NCBI RefSeq assembly: GCF_032854445.1
Contig: NC_088307.1
Location: 18,860,017-18,924,016 of the forward strand
From: Liolophura sinensis
Lineage: Eukaryota > Mollusca > Polyplacophora > Chitonida > Chitonidae
DNA: 64,000 nt
Reading direction: 5' to 3'
A model generated the notes under the pieces. That model was given only the letters and a program-made list of their open reading frames with translations. It was not told the DNA's origin and did no database searches. Positions 13,301 to 22,565 of this stretch are shown here, one piece after another (position 1 is the first letter of the stretch; every line of letters starts with the position of its first letter). The translations under genes were made by a program, and so were the position numbers.

Positions 13301-16300
13301 ATATTTCATTCTGTTCTATTACAAACCTCCTCTTTTTGCTCCCTTAACATGTCATCCAATATCGGCATCAACCAGTCCTCAAATTTACAGTAGTTTTCAT
13401 TTGGAACCAAAAGGTTGCCAATCCTGTTGATGCCCTTAGCTCGGAGTTCCTTCCCTTTAAGGCGGAAATCGCCCAGGTAGGTGGATCCCAGGCATTTGAT
13501 AAGATCTTCTTCAATTCCACCTGCTGTTGTTGTTATGCAGTCAACCTGTTTGAGAGGAACAAAAAAAAAAAAACTTATCTATTTATCTTTTTCACTGCGA
13601 TTTAATGTTACAGAATATTCCACCGTGGTAAGCTTCTGTTTACGGGTGGAGGAAACTGGGCATAACCAGGAGAAAACCACATCCTTTTGGCATGCACCTG
13701 ACAAACCTCTCGATTTAAAGCCGGTGATGAACCACTAGGAGTTGGATTTGAGTACATCTAATAGCAGAAACTGGAGGAAACCTGGCAGAAACCAGACAGA
13801 ACCTGGCAGAAACCACAGTGGGCCTTCTTTCATAAAACTTTGTACTGGTAATCATATTTCTGGTATGACAACTTTTTTTCGGTAAAAGATGTGGTCTAGG
13901 TGACAGCGCCACAAGGCAATAAAATGATATTCGAAGTTTTGTGAAAGTAGTCACAGAGGAAAACTAACAGAACATTTGACAGATTGAAGAAAACCAAATT
14001 ACCTCACCAAGCACCTAACAAATCTCCTGATGTAGGCGTCAGTCTTTGGCAATATTGATTTTTTAGTCCAACATAATTTTTAGTTTAAAATGAAATTCCT
14101 GTTACATGTAACAATGAATTACATGTACTTTGATTTCCGGTTTTAATACATTTTACAAGAAAACAACACAAACAAAACAGATGCTTAGTGGGTTAGCATT
14201 TTGTACAGCAGTTATTTGATAGACAAAAAAGAACTTCAAGGGGTTATTAAGGAATCAGATATCATTTCATTTCGCACATCAATCTTTTTTTTGTAGAAAT
14301 TATTCTTCTTTTCCTTACCATGTTATGTTGCACAAGGTATCGTATTGTCTCCCTAACTCCTGACGATATCAAGTTAGATGTGTACGCCAAAAAAATTGTG
14401 CAATTCGTCAGTTCTCTTTTGCACGGATTCATGTTGATTTCTGGTCGCTTACCTTCAGGGACTGGTTGGAATTTGGTATAAATCTGTATTAAAGAAGGGG
14501 AAAAAAGATAAGAAATAAACATAATTAAAATACTGTAAACCTTAATTTTTCCTCACCACAAGTAAATCTGTTTTTGAACAACAAACCGACTTATGACCAT
14601 CCTATTACCCTTATTCCTCAACCTTTTGTCACATGAAGGAGCAACTTTCAGTGCACTTTATGAATGTTTTTAATTTGATATTGGAGACAAAACTTACAAT
14701 GGTTGAATTGGCCTATTTCAGGGCTTCACAAACATATAATTTTATAAGTCTACATAGAAAAATGCCCTCAGAATTTGCTAGAATAAACACCTTGCAAACT
14801 TGCCAAAAAGGTTGAACAATTAGGGCAAGGTTCTATACTCTTATGTTCTCTTTAACAGAGGTATTAACAAAGAAACAAGCAATAATTCGCAATAGCTGCC
14901 ATATTGCACAAAAAGTCGACCATGCGACATTTGTGTCATCTTGCACAAAGGTCTCTCTCTGACTAAATAAACCATCGTGAAAATTAGGATGTGAAACGCT
15001 TACCAATCAACCGACATATAGACAGTATGACTTACACAGCTGTTTGCTGTCCTTAGCTAAGAAAAGGTCAAAGATCACATGTGTCTGAGATCACCTTTTC
15101 CAGCCAACCTTTGTAACATATAATTCTTTAGTATGACCTTCAAAAACAATCAAATGAACTACCCTAATTTGCATATGAAACTTTCAGTGCAACTTATGCA
15201 CATTTCTAATTTGACTTTGCAGACAAAACTACACTGGTTGGATTGACCCAGTTTCAAGGCTTCACAAAAGTATACATTTTTTGGGGTCTACACAGAATAA
15301 TGCCTTCGGAGTATGCATGAATAAACACCTTGCAAACATGCGAAAAGGTTGAAGAATTACAGTACATTTTTTTGTTTAGTTATGCTCAAGGATTTTTTAA
15401 AGGAGAACCCCTATGGCTTTATTTTCACACTAAATGTTATTTATGCTAAGTTAGTTTGAAAAGCGCATTTAAAAAATATTATGTTGACTAGTTCCATTTA
15501 CTTTAACAAAAAACCCATTAAAGATCGGACGTTCTGCCTGTTTTGTCAACAGCAGAGCCCTGGCCAGGTGACACCCCATGAATCCCCGCCGGGATTGTGT
15601 ATCGAAAAGCCCTGCAATTCATAGCCAAATCCATGCATTAGGTCTACCCACAGTATGCTTTTCCAGAAGCTATAATGCGACTTAATCTATAGTCACCCCT
15701 ACATGCACAGCTCTTACTCAGCACCCTGAAAATAATAGAAGTAAAACAATTTTACAACAAATATTTTGAAGCATAGGCTAACGGAGTTGTATTAGATCCG
15801 GGAAAAGCCTGTACGGCTTCGAGGCTGGGCGATACAATGGCCGATTCTTCGCTCACATATAGACCACGTAGATGACAGAAATGCGCTCCCATCTGGTTTC
15901 TCTGAATTTCACATTCGGACATTTCACCGAATTAAGGTAGTACCTGTGGGGAATTTGGCATGCTTTCACAATTAACAGAGTGTAAATTTTTACAGCCAAA
16001 TCGAGCAACGCTGGCTGCAACACAAGGATCCATGCAGTCAGGCCAGCCGATTGCGAGTTGCACTGACGACAACAGTCTGTCACTCAACAGCGGTGAAACT
16101 AACAATTGTGTTTTAAAAAAGTAAATAAGGCTTGAATTATATTGAATGGAAACAACAACTGGTAGCACACGGAAATGTCCATTTAAAATTGACTGGGTTC
16201 AAAATGTGGGCTTCTGGGTCTGGTTTCCCATGAAGGGCTTCAAGGTACGGCATGTTGTGGCGTGTAACGAGCGCATAGCGGCCTGTAGGCGACGTGTGAA

Positions 16301-17289
16301 CTAAACAAAGGGCAAAGGCTATAGGCGGCTCCCAACAGTTCCTGTCGCAGCCTGCGGCTTCAAGCAAGCAAGTAGCCAGACAACTTCTGCAGTCTGGGAG
16401 TGAAAATCAGGGACGTCTCTTTTGTTTGGTTTTTTGGGGGTACTATAATGCTCGTCCTTCGGCCTTATTTTTTAGTACGCATGACTGAATGAGCAAGTCG
16501 CATATGAATATGATTGTCCCCCTTAATCAAAGGGCGCTTTTGACGAGATCTTGCTCATATTTTCTAAATCGATGCCATTTTTAGGCCGTGTATGTAACTT
16601 TACAGTACCCTGAGTTGTGTTACTGCAGTTGCAAAGCCACACTTGGGCAGGGAATAATCTCGAAATCAGTTGTAAAAGTATAGCGATTGTCTCCTGTGGT
16701 CTGTGTTGCACACATAGAGAAGCCTCACATGCCTGCTGAATCAAGATGGTTTTCTCTGCAGCGGACAAGGAATTGATCACCTTTTCAAGTAAAACAAGGT
16801 AGAACATCATTTTGAAATGTCCGGAACATGTGTTTTTTGACTCTATTTTGATTTTGGCCCCATGAACATTAATCTTAAAGAATGAAATTGAAATTTAGTC
16901 TGTACACTTAAGACATAATGGCTTTTGAGTGTGTAAATTTTCAGGAGCTGGCGTAAGAGGGTTTCGTAGATATTGAGTGTCAAAGTACAGCCCATTTTTT
17001 TTATACCCACCCGATGTATTGCTTCATTTTGTTATCTGAAGAATGAATAACATTTCGCTCACAACCATTTACATCAAAGTCCTACCATTTTGTTGATTTC
17101 CTCCACCGCCCGACCAAAATTTGTCGCCTGGAATCCCGTAGTAGTGTATGACTTGAGCAACTCGTGGAAATCGAGCCCTTTGTTGAAATCGTACCCCTGG
17201 ACTTTGATTGCATCTTCTGCCATCTGCTGGCTCTCTACCAAGACTGCTGCAGCAGCCACCTGAGGGATGCCACTTTGTGACGAGTCCAT
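7225..17289 (-). CDS. DHPS: Deoxyhypusine synthase, copy A (8 coding exons)
   Basis: Deoxyhypusine synthase is a cytosolic, NAD-dependent enzyme that transfers the aminobutyl group of spermidine to one lysine of the eIF5A precursor, the first step of hypusine formation. Coding exons (minus strand, 5' to 3') are 17086-17289, 14319-14483, 13327-13545, 11980-12066, 11333-11438, 9847-9950, 8206-8331 and 7225-7335. All junctions are GT-AG, all exons join in frame, and the sum is about 373 residues (human about 369). Seen in the translation: GYDFN and [10 protein letters not shown] near the N terminus, TSNLISSG at about 103-110 (NAD site), TTAGG at about 129-133, the KHH motif at about 286-288, and SWGKI with the catalytic lysine at about 328 (human Lys329). 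The start is the ATG at 17289; the open frame extends slightly upstream but without another ATG. Introns are loaded with minisatellites and SINEs. It is intact here and has a second copy at 28349-38456. Confidence 0.95.
7494..7656 (+). mobile_element. SINE family 1 in DHPS intron 7, copy A
   Basis: 5'-truncated copy with an AAATAAAT tail and a 12-bp target-site duplication tctattgatctt at 7482-7493 and 7657-7668. Confidence 0.92.
7811..8052. mobile_element. MITE-like element in DHPS intron 7, copy A
   Basis: About 242 bp with imperfect terminal inverted repeats (ggccccggttgttcgaaatt against the complement of the end, gggcccagctgttcaaaag). A diverged copy of the same family lies in SCAI intron 3 at 54606-55068. 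Confidence 0.72.
8206..8331 (-). CDS. DHPS: DHPS copy A exon 7 (catalytic lysine)
   Basis: 42 codons, phase 0 at both ends. It encodes [19 protein letters not shown]; the lysine of SWGKI (about residue 328) aligns with the human catalytic Lys329. Confidence 0.95.
8565..9885 (-). repeat. 40-bp minisatellite made of DHPS exon 6 end plus 5' splice site, copy A
   Basis: About 33 tandem units reading, on the gene strand, agtgatcaaacaccacacc then tgtaatgctaacctcatg|gtc. This equals the last ~36 bases of exon 6 and its donor. Every unit keeps an ATG|GTCAGT-like donor. The array runs directly into exon 6 at 9847. Confidence 0.96.
9847..9950 (-). CDS. DHPS: DHPS copy A exon 6, end amplified into the intron
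   Basis: 104 bp encoding [27 protein letters not shown] and TCNANLM, donor ATG|gtcagt. The KHH motif (about 286-288) is part of the spermidine site. The last ~36 exon bases and the donor are the founder-like unit of the 40-bp minisatellite that fills most of the following intron. Confidence 0.94.
9951..11332. other. DHPS: DHPS intron 5, copy A
   Basis: No gene or clear repeat recognised. Only short chance frames are open. In copy B the same intron carries an extra ~197 bp at 30774-30970. Confidence 0.55.
11333..11438 (-). CDS. DHPS: DHPS copy A exon 5
   Basis: 106 bp, ending in phase 1 with donor G|gtaag. It encodes [16 protein letters not shown] and the [12 protein letters not shown] segment. 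Confidence 0.94.
11822..11930. repeat. 18-bp tandem repeat in DHPS intron 4, copy A
   Basis: About six units of tcaggggtttcaacag. Copy B keeps only two or three units near 32588-32624. Confidence 0.88.
11980..12066 (-). CDS. DHPS: DHPS copy A exon 4
   Basis: 29 codons, [17 protein letters not shown] then [12 protein letters not shown]. The acceptor is tttccag|GGA and the donor AAG|gtaaat. In copy B one base of the GGG run at this acceptor is missing. Confidence 0.94.
12120..13125. repeat. 52-bp minisatellite in DHPS intron 3, copy A
   Basis: About 19 units with core tatctgacagatgggctgtg and catttgtctgactgactg. Some units carry small length variants (loss or gain of a gact). It lies close to, but does not include, the exon 4 acceptor. 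Confidence 0.96.
13327..13545 (-). CDS. DHPS: DHPS copy A exon 3
   Basis: 73 codons, phase 0 at both ends, acceptor after caaacag, donor GAG|gtttgt (weaker than consensus). It encodes [16 protein letters not shown], the STYLGDF loop and [20 protein letters not shown], all hallmark DHPS sequence. Confidence 0.95.
13605..13840. repeat. Dispersed repeat fragment in DHPS intron 2, copy A
   Basis: Contains fattened phrases typical of dispersed elements here (gggtggaggaaactgggc, ccaggagaaaaccac) plus an internal duplication of ctggcagaaaccaga. Copy B counterpart at about 34145-34380. Family uncertain. Confidence 0.45.
14319..14483 (-). CDS. DHPS: DHPS copy A exon 2
   Basis: 55 codons, phase 0 at both ends, acceptor after taatacag, donor ATG|gtaagg. 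It encodes [15 protein letters not shown] and [12 protein letters not shown], the NAD-binding stretch, at high similarity to animal DHPS. Confidence 0.95.
14597..14820 (+). repeat. Dispersed repeat R1 in DHPS intron 1, copy A
   Basis: About 220 bp containing gagacaaaactt, ttggcctatttcagggcttc and accttgcaaacttgcc. Related segments occur at 15145-15365 and in SCAI intron 2 in both orientations. Copy B counterpart 35180-35402. Confidence 0.7.
15145..15365 (+). repeat. Dispersed repeat R1, second unit in DHPS intron 1, copy A
   Basis: Same family as 14597-14820, about 550 bp downstream, suggesting a larger tandem or composite element. Copy B counterpart 35690-35895. Confidence 0.7.
15366..17085. 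other. DHPS: Rest of DHPS intron 1, copy A
   Basis: No gene recognised. In copy B the matching intron has about 660 extra bases at 37240-37902. Confidence 0.5.
17086..17289 (-). CDS. DHPS: DHPS copy A exon 1
   Basis: 68 codons starting MDSSQSG and ending EEINKM, with donor ATG|gtagga. It holds the variable N terminus and the conserved GYDFNKG and [12 protein letters not shown] stretch. The sequence just upstream in mRNA sense (ctgttcttcag) resembles an acceptor, so a 5' UTR intron is possible. Confidence 0.93.
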
Positions 17290-17454
17290 GGCCGACAAGT
17301 CTGAAGAACAGAGGTGTATTTCTCCGCTTATTTTATTGTTTGATTTGGGTTTTAAGTCAGCTGTGCTTAAGAATATCTCGCTATACTAACTGAGAAAATC
17401 TGGAAAATTACAAAAGTATGGCCGTTTTTACAAAAAGCTTTTTTTTATTTGGGC

Positions 17455-17455
<1 letters not shown>

Positions 17456-17484
<29 letters not shown>
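17456..17484. repeat. (TGAT)n microsatellite, copy A
   Basis: About seven tetranucleotide units. Copy B has a slightly shorter run at about 38626-38652. Confidence 0.9.
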
Positions 17485-17485
<1 letters not shown>

Positions 17486-17949
17486 TCTACTTCCATTTCT
17501 ACTTAAGAGTTTTCGACCTGTACGTAAGGTTTTGGATAGGGGATAACAAACACTATTATCATATATGTACTAATTTTTGTCGAAAGACAAATAAAAATAA
17601 AGCCAAGAAAACACAATTTGTTAACTGCAAGTAATTTATGCGATTACTGCCGTACATAATGCAGTTTACACATAACTTTTCCAGCTGTCAACTCCAATTT
17701 GAAGGCAGAGAACTATAGTGGTAAGTTGTAAAGACTAGGTTACGCTGTTTATGTTATGCTTTCCGCATGACTCCTTTCATCAGTTAATTCATGCTTCCAA
17801 GTTCCCCGAATGAGCCTGAGTGGACAAAGATTGCAAGCAGGAGAGACCATTTTCAAATACTGTGCACGTGACAAAAGTATGTGACACACAAGCGCATATG
17901 CATTTAACCCTTACCACATTCGTCTTTCTTAACATTTTCACATTCAAAT

Positions 17950-18216
17950 TTATTTATTTATTTGATTGGTGTTTTACGCCCTACTCAAGAATATTTCACT
18001 TATATGAAGGCAGCCAGCATTATGGTGGGGTTTAACCGGTCAGAGCCGGGGGGAAAACCCACGACCATCCGCAGGTTGCTGACAGACCTTCCCACTTATG
18101 GTCAGAGAGGAAGCCAGCATGAGCTGGACTTGAACTCACAGCGACCGCATTGGTGAGAGGCTTCTGGGTCATTACGCTGCCTTAGCGCACTAACCAAATG
18201 AGCCACGCAGGCCCCC
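17950..18216 (-). mobile_element. SINE family 1, full length, copy A
   Basis: On the minus strand it starts with a tRNA-like head (A-box-like tggctcatttggttagtgcg, B-box-like tgagttcaagtccagc), then the family core, then an AAATAAAT tail. A 13-bp target-site duplication ttcacattcaaat lies at 17937-17949 and 18217-18229. It defines the family as tRNA-derived. Confidence 0.94.
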
Positions 18217-18541
18217 TTCACATTCAAATGGTTTAGTGGTAAAGACCAGGGTTTTACCTGGCTGTAATTTTTGTGGGGTCCAATGGACCCCATTCAAATA
18301 AAAAAGTGGGGTCCCACATACCATAATGGGGGTCCAATGAATTTTTAATATATAAATGACCTATAAAAACACATATATATATTAATGACCTTTGTGCTCT
18401 GTTTATTTTATTCAATGTTACAAAAAGTTTTTTTTCTCTATCATTAAAGTCAAACTCTCAATTTATGTTATGATTATCACTTTTATAGTCACTGAGTGGC
18501 CTTGAGTGACAGTCTGACTAACTGTACACTGAGAGAACTTA

Positions 18542-20629
18542 TTAATGAGGAAGTCTTTTTTTCATATCAGTGACAATTTTGGCTGCTCTGGCAAAGTCAA
18601 AGTGCTCCACACTGCCACCATTCAGTTTGATAAACATCAGCCTGTTTAGACGTTCTGGGGTTATCTGGTTCCTGGATTTGTTCTTGATTGCATTTTGGAT
18701 GGAAAATCCCCTCTCACATGGGGCAGAGGAAACTGGAAGCACCAATGCAATTTTGCCAAGTAACACAAAGTCAGGAAACTCTTCATTAAACTCTCTGATC
18801 AACACTTTCACAAAAGCTTCAAATGAAAGCACTTGGTATGACTTAGCTCAGTGTTTGAACTGTAGAAAGCTAGCTTCCATTCTCTCTTTGTTAACAAGCT
18901 CTTGGTAAAACTCTACTAACACACCAAACTGTTGCACGCCATAATCTAAGAGGTTAAGGTCACTAGGGTATCGCCCTGGGTTGAACAGGACATCAAAACA
19001 TTCAAGCTTGTCTAACATGTCACTGGGAAACCTGTCATCAAGGTTACTGCTGAGCTTATCCAGGTAGGTATTTCTGATATCATTAAACCTTTGCCTGAGA
19101 ATGTTATTATCTGTAACATTCACATCATGGTACTTCATGCTGCCTCTCCTGTTGTTGGCATCTCACCCAAAGCATGGAGGATTTCCGTTACCTTGCTGGA
19201 CCCTTTTCTCATGTCAGTCAATGTGTTCTTGGCAGAAGTAACACTGTGTTTGATATGAGAAAGGTTGACGGCATCTTTCTGGAACGTAAGACTTAGAATT
19301 CCAATGGCTGTTAAAATGTCAATGAGGAGGGCTGTGAACAACAGGAACAATGAATTGCCGATAAATTTCGATAGTCCTACTGCTTTCGGTGATTTTTCCG
19401 CATCAAGGGAGAGCATAATGGCAAAATAACTGTCTAGAATCATTTTCACAGCAGACTCAATAGAAAGCCAACGAACAGATGTGGGTTCCACGATTTGTTT
19501 TGCCTTGCCGTTAAGAACAGTTTGTAGTTGTCTTAGCTTATCGTATCTGACAGAAGAATCCCTGTAAAACTGATAGAGTGAGTGGATCATGGCGTGATAG
19601 TTCTTGCAATACTCAATCGACTTTTCTGCCTGGGATACAGCTAAATTCAAACGGTGAGCCACGCAGTGGATATGGACAATATTCTTATTTCGACGGACCA
19701 GTTGTGCGCCGAGGCCATTGTGACGACCAGTCATTATAGCCGCTCCGTCAGTTCCCAGACCAAGGACTTTCTGCATGTCATCCTGGCAAATGTTTTTCCT
19801 TTCCAAAACTGAGATAATGGCAGTTTCAATACCAGCAGCGGTACCGTCTGTTATACGTTCATTGCCTATAAACGACACATGCACTTCTCCATTGTCAATG
19901 TATCTAACATAAATGGCAATTTTTTTTTTCCACTGATACATCACAAGTCTCGTCCAACATTATGCCAATGAAGTCACTTGCCTGTAATTTGTCAAGAATG
20001 CTTTCCTCCGCGACTTGTTCTATACACTCCTCCATTTCGGAGACAATTTGCGGCCGTTTGTAGTACTGCTTCACTTTTACACCATTCAAAACTTGCAAGT
20101 CCATTAGGTCTCGAAAATTATCAGCGGCAATGTTATTTTTGGCCATCACAAAAACAGTTCTTAGCTGAATCATTTTACTGTTCATTTTTTCGTCGTACGT
20201 ATTTTGGCTGACTTCGCGAACTTTTTTCATGGCCGCATCTGTGTGAGAGCGCATATGTAAAATAATATGTACAGCCTCGATGTGTTGTTTAGAATCTTGA
20301 TGGCGGGACAATGCGCTGAGTTGAAAGTTACAACAGCCCTGGTTTGTTGTGAAGGAATTGTCAAAATTTGCACTTTTACAAGTGTTACATATCATACCCG
20401 AGGCCTGGGATTCGGAGTTGGCCCTACTCAACCATGGAAATTTCGTTTGCCATTCGGTTTGAAACGATCGAGTGCGAGCCCGTTTAGGTGCCGATACCGC
20501 GTCTGTGTCAGTGTGTGAAGTTTTTTCAGCTTCAGCCGGCTCAGGTGATTCAGAATCACGCATGACAACAGTGTGGCTAGACTCGGATCCACCGCCGAAA
20601 AACTTTGACAACTTGGACTGTTTGCTCAT
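18542..20629 (-). pseudogene. hAT transposase (ZNF862/C17orf113-like), broken
   Basis: Starts at the ATG at 20629 (MSKQSKLSKFF). The reading is split into pieces: 20629 to about 19904, 19944-19135, 19138-18848 and 18832-18542. Features in order: a BED-like zinc finger (C81, C84, H110, H116), the first catalytic Asp region MLDETCDVS, the second GLGTDGAAIMTG, a CVAHRLNLA motif, and a C-terminal dimerisation block (SSAPCERGFS). Breaks are one frame change at an A run near 19918-19930 (minus strand), a second near 19135-19160, and an in-frame TGA at 18848-18850. The protein is therefore not made as one chain unless these are sequencing errors. Confidence 0.9.
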
Positions 20630-20960
20630 GATTTGCTTTGAATGATAGCACATTTGCTCAGCGGACCGCTTACACTTTACAGCGCGTGCTGTGTGCACTG
20701 AAGCAGTGCGTCAATTCATTGATCCCCCTCTAGCAGCATACGTCACAATTGTAGGCCACGCATGCTATTTTTAGCGCTGGATGTGCCATGTTGCTACCGT
20801 AGAACACCTGGATGCTGGTTTATGAAAATAACTGGATACATGAATTATTTTAGTGACTAAATCAGCTTCCATGGGCACTTGGATGTGGTTGTAAATTTTG
20901 GGTTTTTTTTTTTGTTGCGTCCCATGGGACCCCTGCTGATGCATTTTTTGCGTCCAAGTC

Positions 20961-20991
20961 AAAAAACACGCGTCAGAGACGCGTGTTTTTT
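20961..20991. repeat. Perfect hairpin in hAT subterminal region
   Basis: A 14-bp stem (aaaaaacacgcgtc) with a 3-base loop (aga), about 17 bp from the transposon end. Confidence 0.9.
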
Positions 20992-21182
20992 GCGTCCGGT
21001 AAATCCCTGTAAAGACATTGGGCAACTGTATGGACCCAAAGTCTGATGGAAGTTTGAATCCAATTGTATTCATGGGAACCACAAAGGTAACACAATTAGA
21101 TGTATACAATCCACTCATGACTGTACATGCAAGTGACATAATACAGTACATAGTATGAAAAAAATGCATTTAAGCTGAATCA

Positions 21183-21295
21183 CCATTTCATTTATTTATT
21201 TGATTGGTGTTTTATGTCGTATTGAAGAATATTTCACTCATACGACAGCGGCCAGCATTACTGTGAGAGAAAACCCAGCAGAACCTGGGATCAAT
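21183..21295 (-). mobile_element. SINE family 1, truncated, copy A
   Basis: Only the 3' half of the family is present (gattggtgttttatgtcg, agcggccagcattactg on the plus strand). Copy B counterpart 39605-39712. Confidence 0.82.
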
Positions 21296-21804
21296 ATTTC
21301 AGGGGTCTCACAAGCTCATGCGGGTTTATGCGAGATAAGGTGAAAAAAAATAAATCACATAATAACCTGGCTAAAACATATGAGTTTACGGAAGCTGGTA
21401 ATGCCATTGAACTGATCAAGATGTTTAGGGCATTGTAAAGATTATTTGTGCCATAAGGTAGAGTGACATCAATAAGCCCAATCCATTATACGGGTCTAAC
21501 AAATTCACCCAGATACAGGCAAAACAAGGTGGGGGGGTTCTCGCAAAGTAACATAGATAAAAAGCATGATTTAATTGTAGTTGCCAGATTGCAAATACAC
21601 CTGCCTGTCAACTCAACACTGCAGTTTGCACCTGACATAAAATCACATCTTTTAGCCGCTGTAGTTTGCAAGAGCCATCCCCCTGTTTCACCTAAATCTG
21701 CGTGAGCACCCACAACCCCAAAAAGCTGCCTGGGGATGTTCTGGCGAAGAACCCCCATAACAATGAAAAGTGGGTCAGAGACCATAAAAAGGTATCAATC
21801 GCAT

Positions 21805-22277
21805 TAGCCCCGAAAGGCTCCAACACCTTTTCTTACACTGGCCTAGAGTAGTTGGAGTCTTGAGGCTTACAATGTGAATTTCATACTCACTGACGATCCA
21901 GGCTGATTATCTTTGTCATAGGAAAAGTCTCACGCAAATAAAAGACATCAGTTTAAAGATCTGCTTTCCACACCCACCACATCGCACCATAAAGACTTCT
22001 ATGGTATACGCTCCTCTGCAACTACGGCCATGCTGAGGAGCTACTTGTATGTCCTGCTTCATAGTGGAGCAGTGGGAAGATGGTAGCATACAGTGGAAGC
22101 CTTCATGGCTGTTATAAATCTATTCTAAATTGAGTAGGGGCGTGCATGTACGGTGGCGGTGCAGTGGGTGTGGAAAACAGATCTTTAGGTTGGTGCCTTT
22201 TATTTGTGCGAGACATGTTTGAGACTCCAATGATGCTAGGCCAGTATAAGAAAAGGAGCTGGAGTCTTTTGGGGCTA
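21805..22277. mobile_element. Foldback (long-TIR) element, copy A
   Basis: About 473 bp whose two ends are inverted copies over roughly 160 bp: tagccccgaaaggctcc.. and the complement of ..ggagtcttttggggcta, including ccttttctta(c/t)actggccta, caaataaaag and aaagatctg(c/t)tttccacacc blocks. No coding capacity. Confidence 0.85.
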
Positions 22278-22494
22278 CAATCTTATATTAACATATAGGC
22301 TAACTCTTTTTGCAAATCAAACATCTCCACCATTTTTTTTTCTTAACCTATGATCTGACCGATACCGACTCCAATAACCTGGAAAACAGCAGATAAATAG
22401 CAACCTAGTCCTTACAACTCCCCTACGGCGTCCATAACGTCAACATAATGTCATTAACAGCTAAGAAAGTGTCTAGTTTCAGTCTTACTCGTAA

Positions 22495-22565
22495 CCTCAA
22501 GGTTGTCGCGATAAAACTGAAATATTGTTGAAAGCGACGTTAAAACTTTCACTCACTCACAACCT
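22495..22565 (+). mobile_element. Copy A-specific short insertion resembling a SINE tail
   Basis: About 66 bp (ttgaaagcgacgttaaa, ctttcactcactcac) missing from copy B near 40915. It resembles the 3' end of SINE family 2 (gacgttaaaccccaagcactcactc at 58540). Confidence 0.55.

Larger units (their letters stand above)
18247..21008 (-). mobile_element. hAT-type DNA transposon, decayed, only in copy A
   Basis: About 2.76 kb. Terminal inverted repeats are caggg(t/a)tttacc(t/g)g. The 8-bp target-site duplication gtaaagac is at 18239-18246 and 21009-21016, and copy B has the single empty site at 39407-39414. Inside is a minus-strand hAT transposase with frame breaks. The 3' subterminal part carries a perfect 14-bp-stem hairpin and repeated ttttttgcgtcc motifs. 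Confidence 0.95.
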
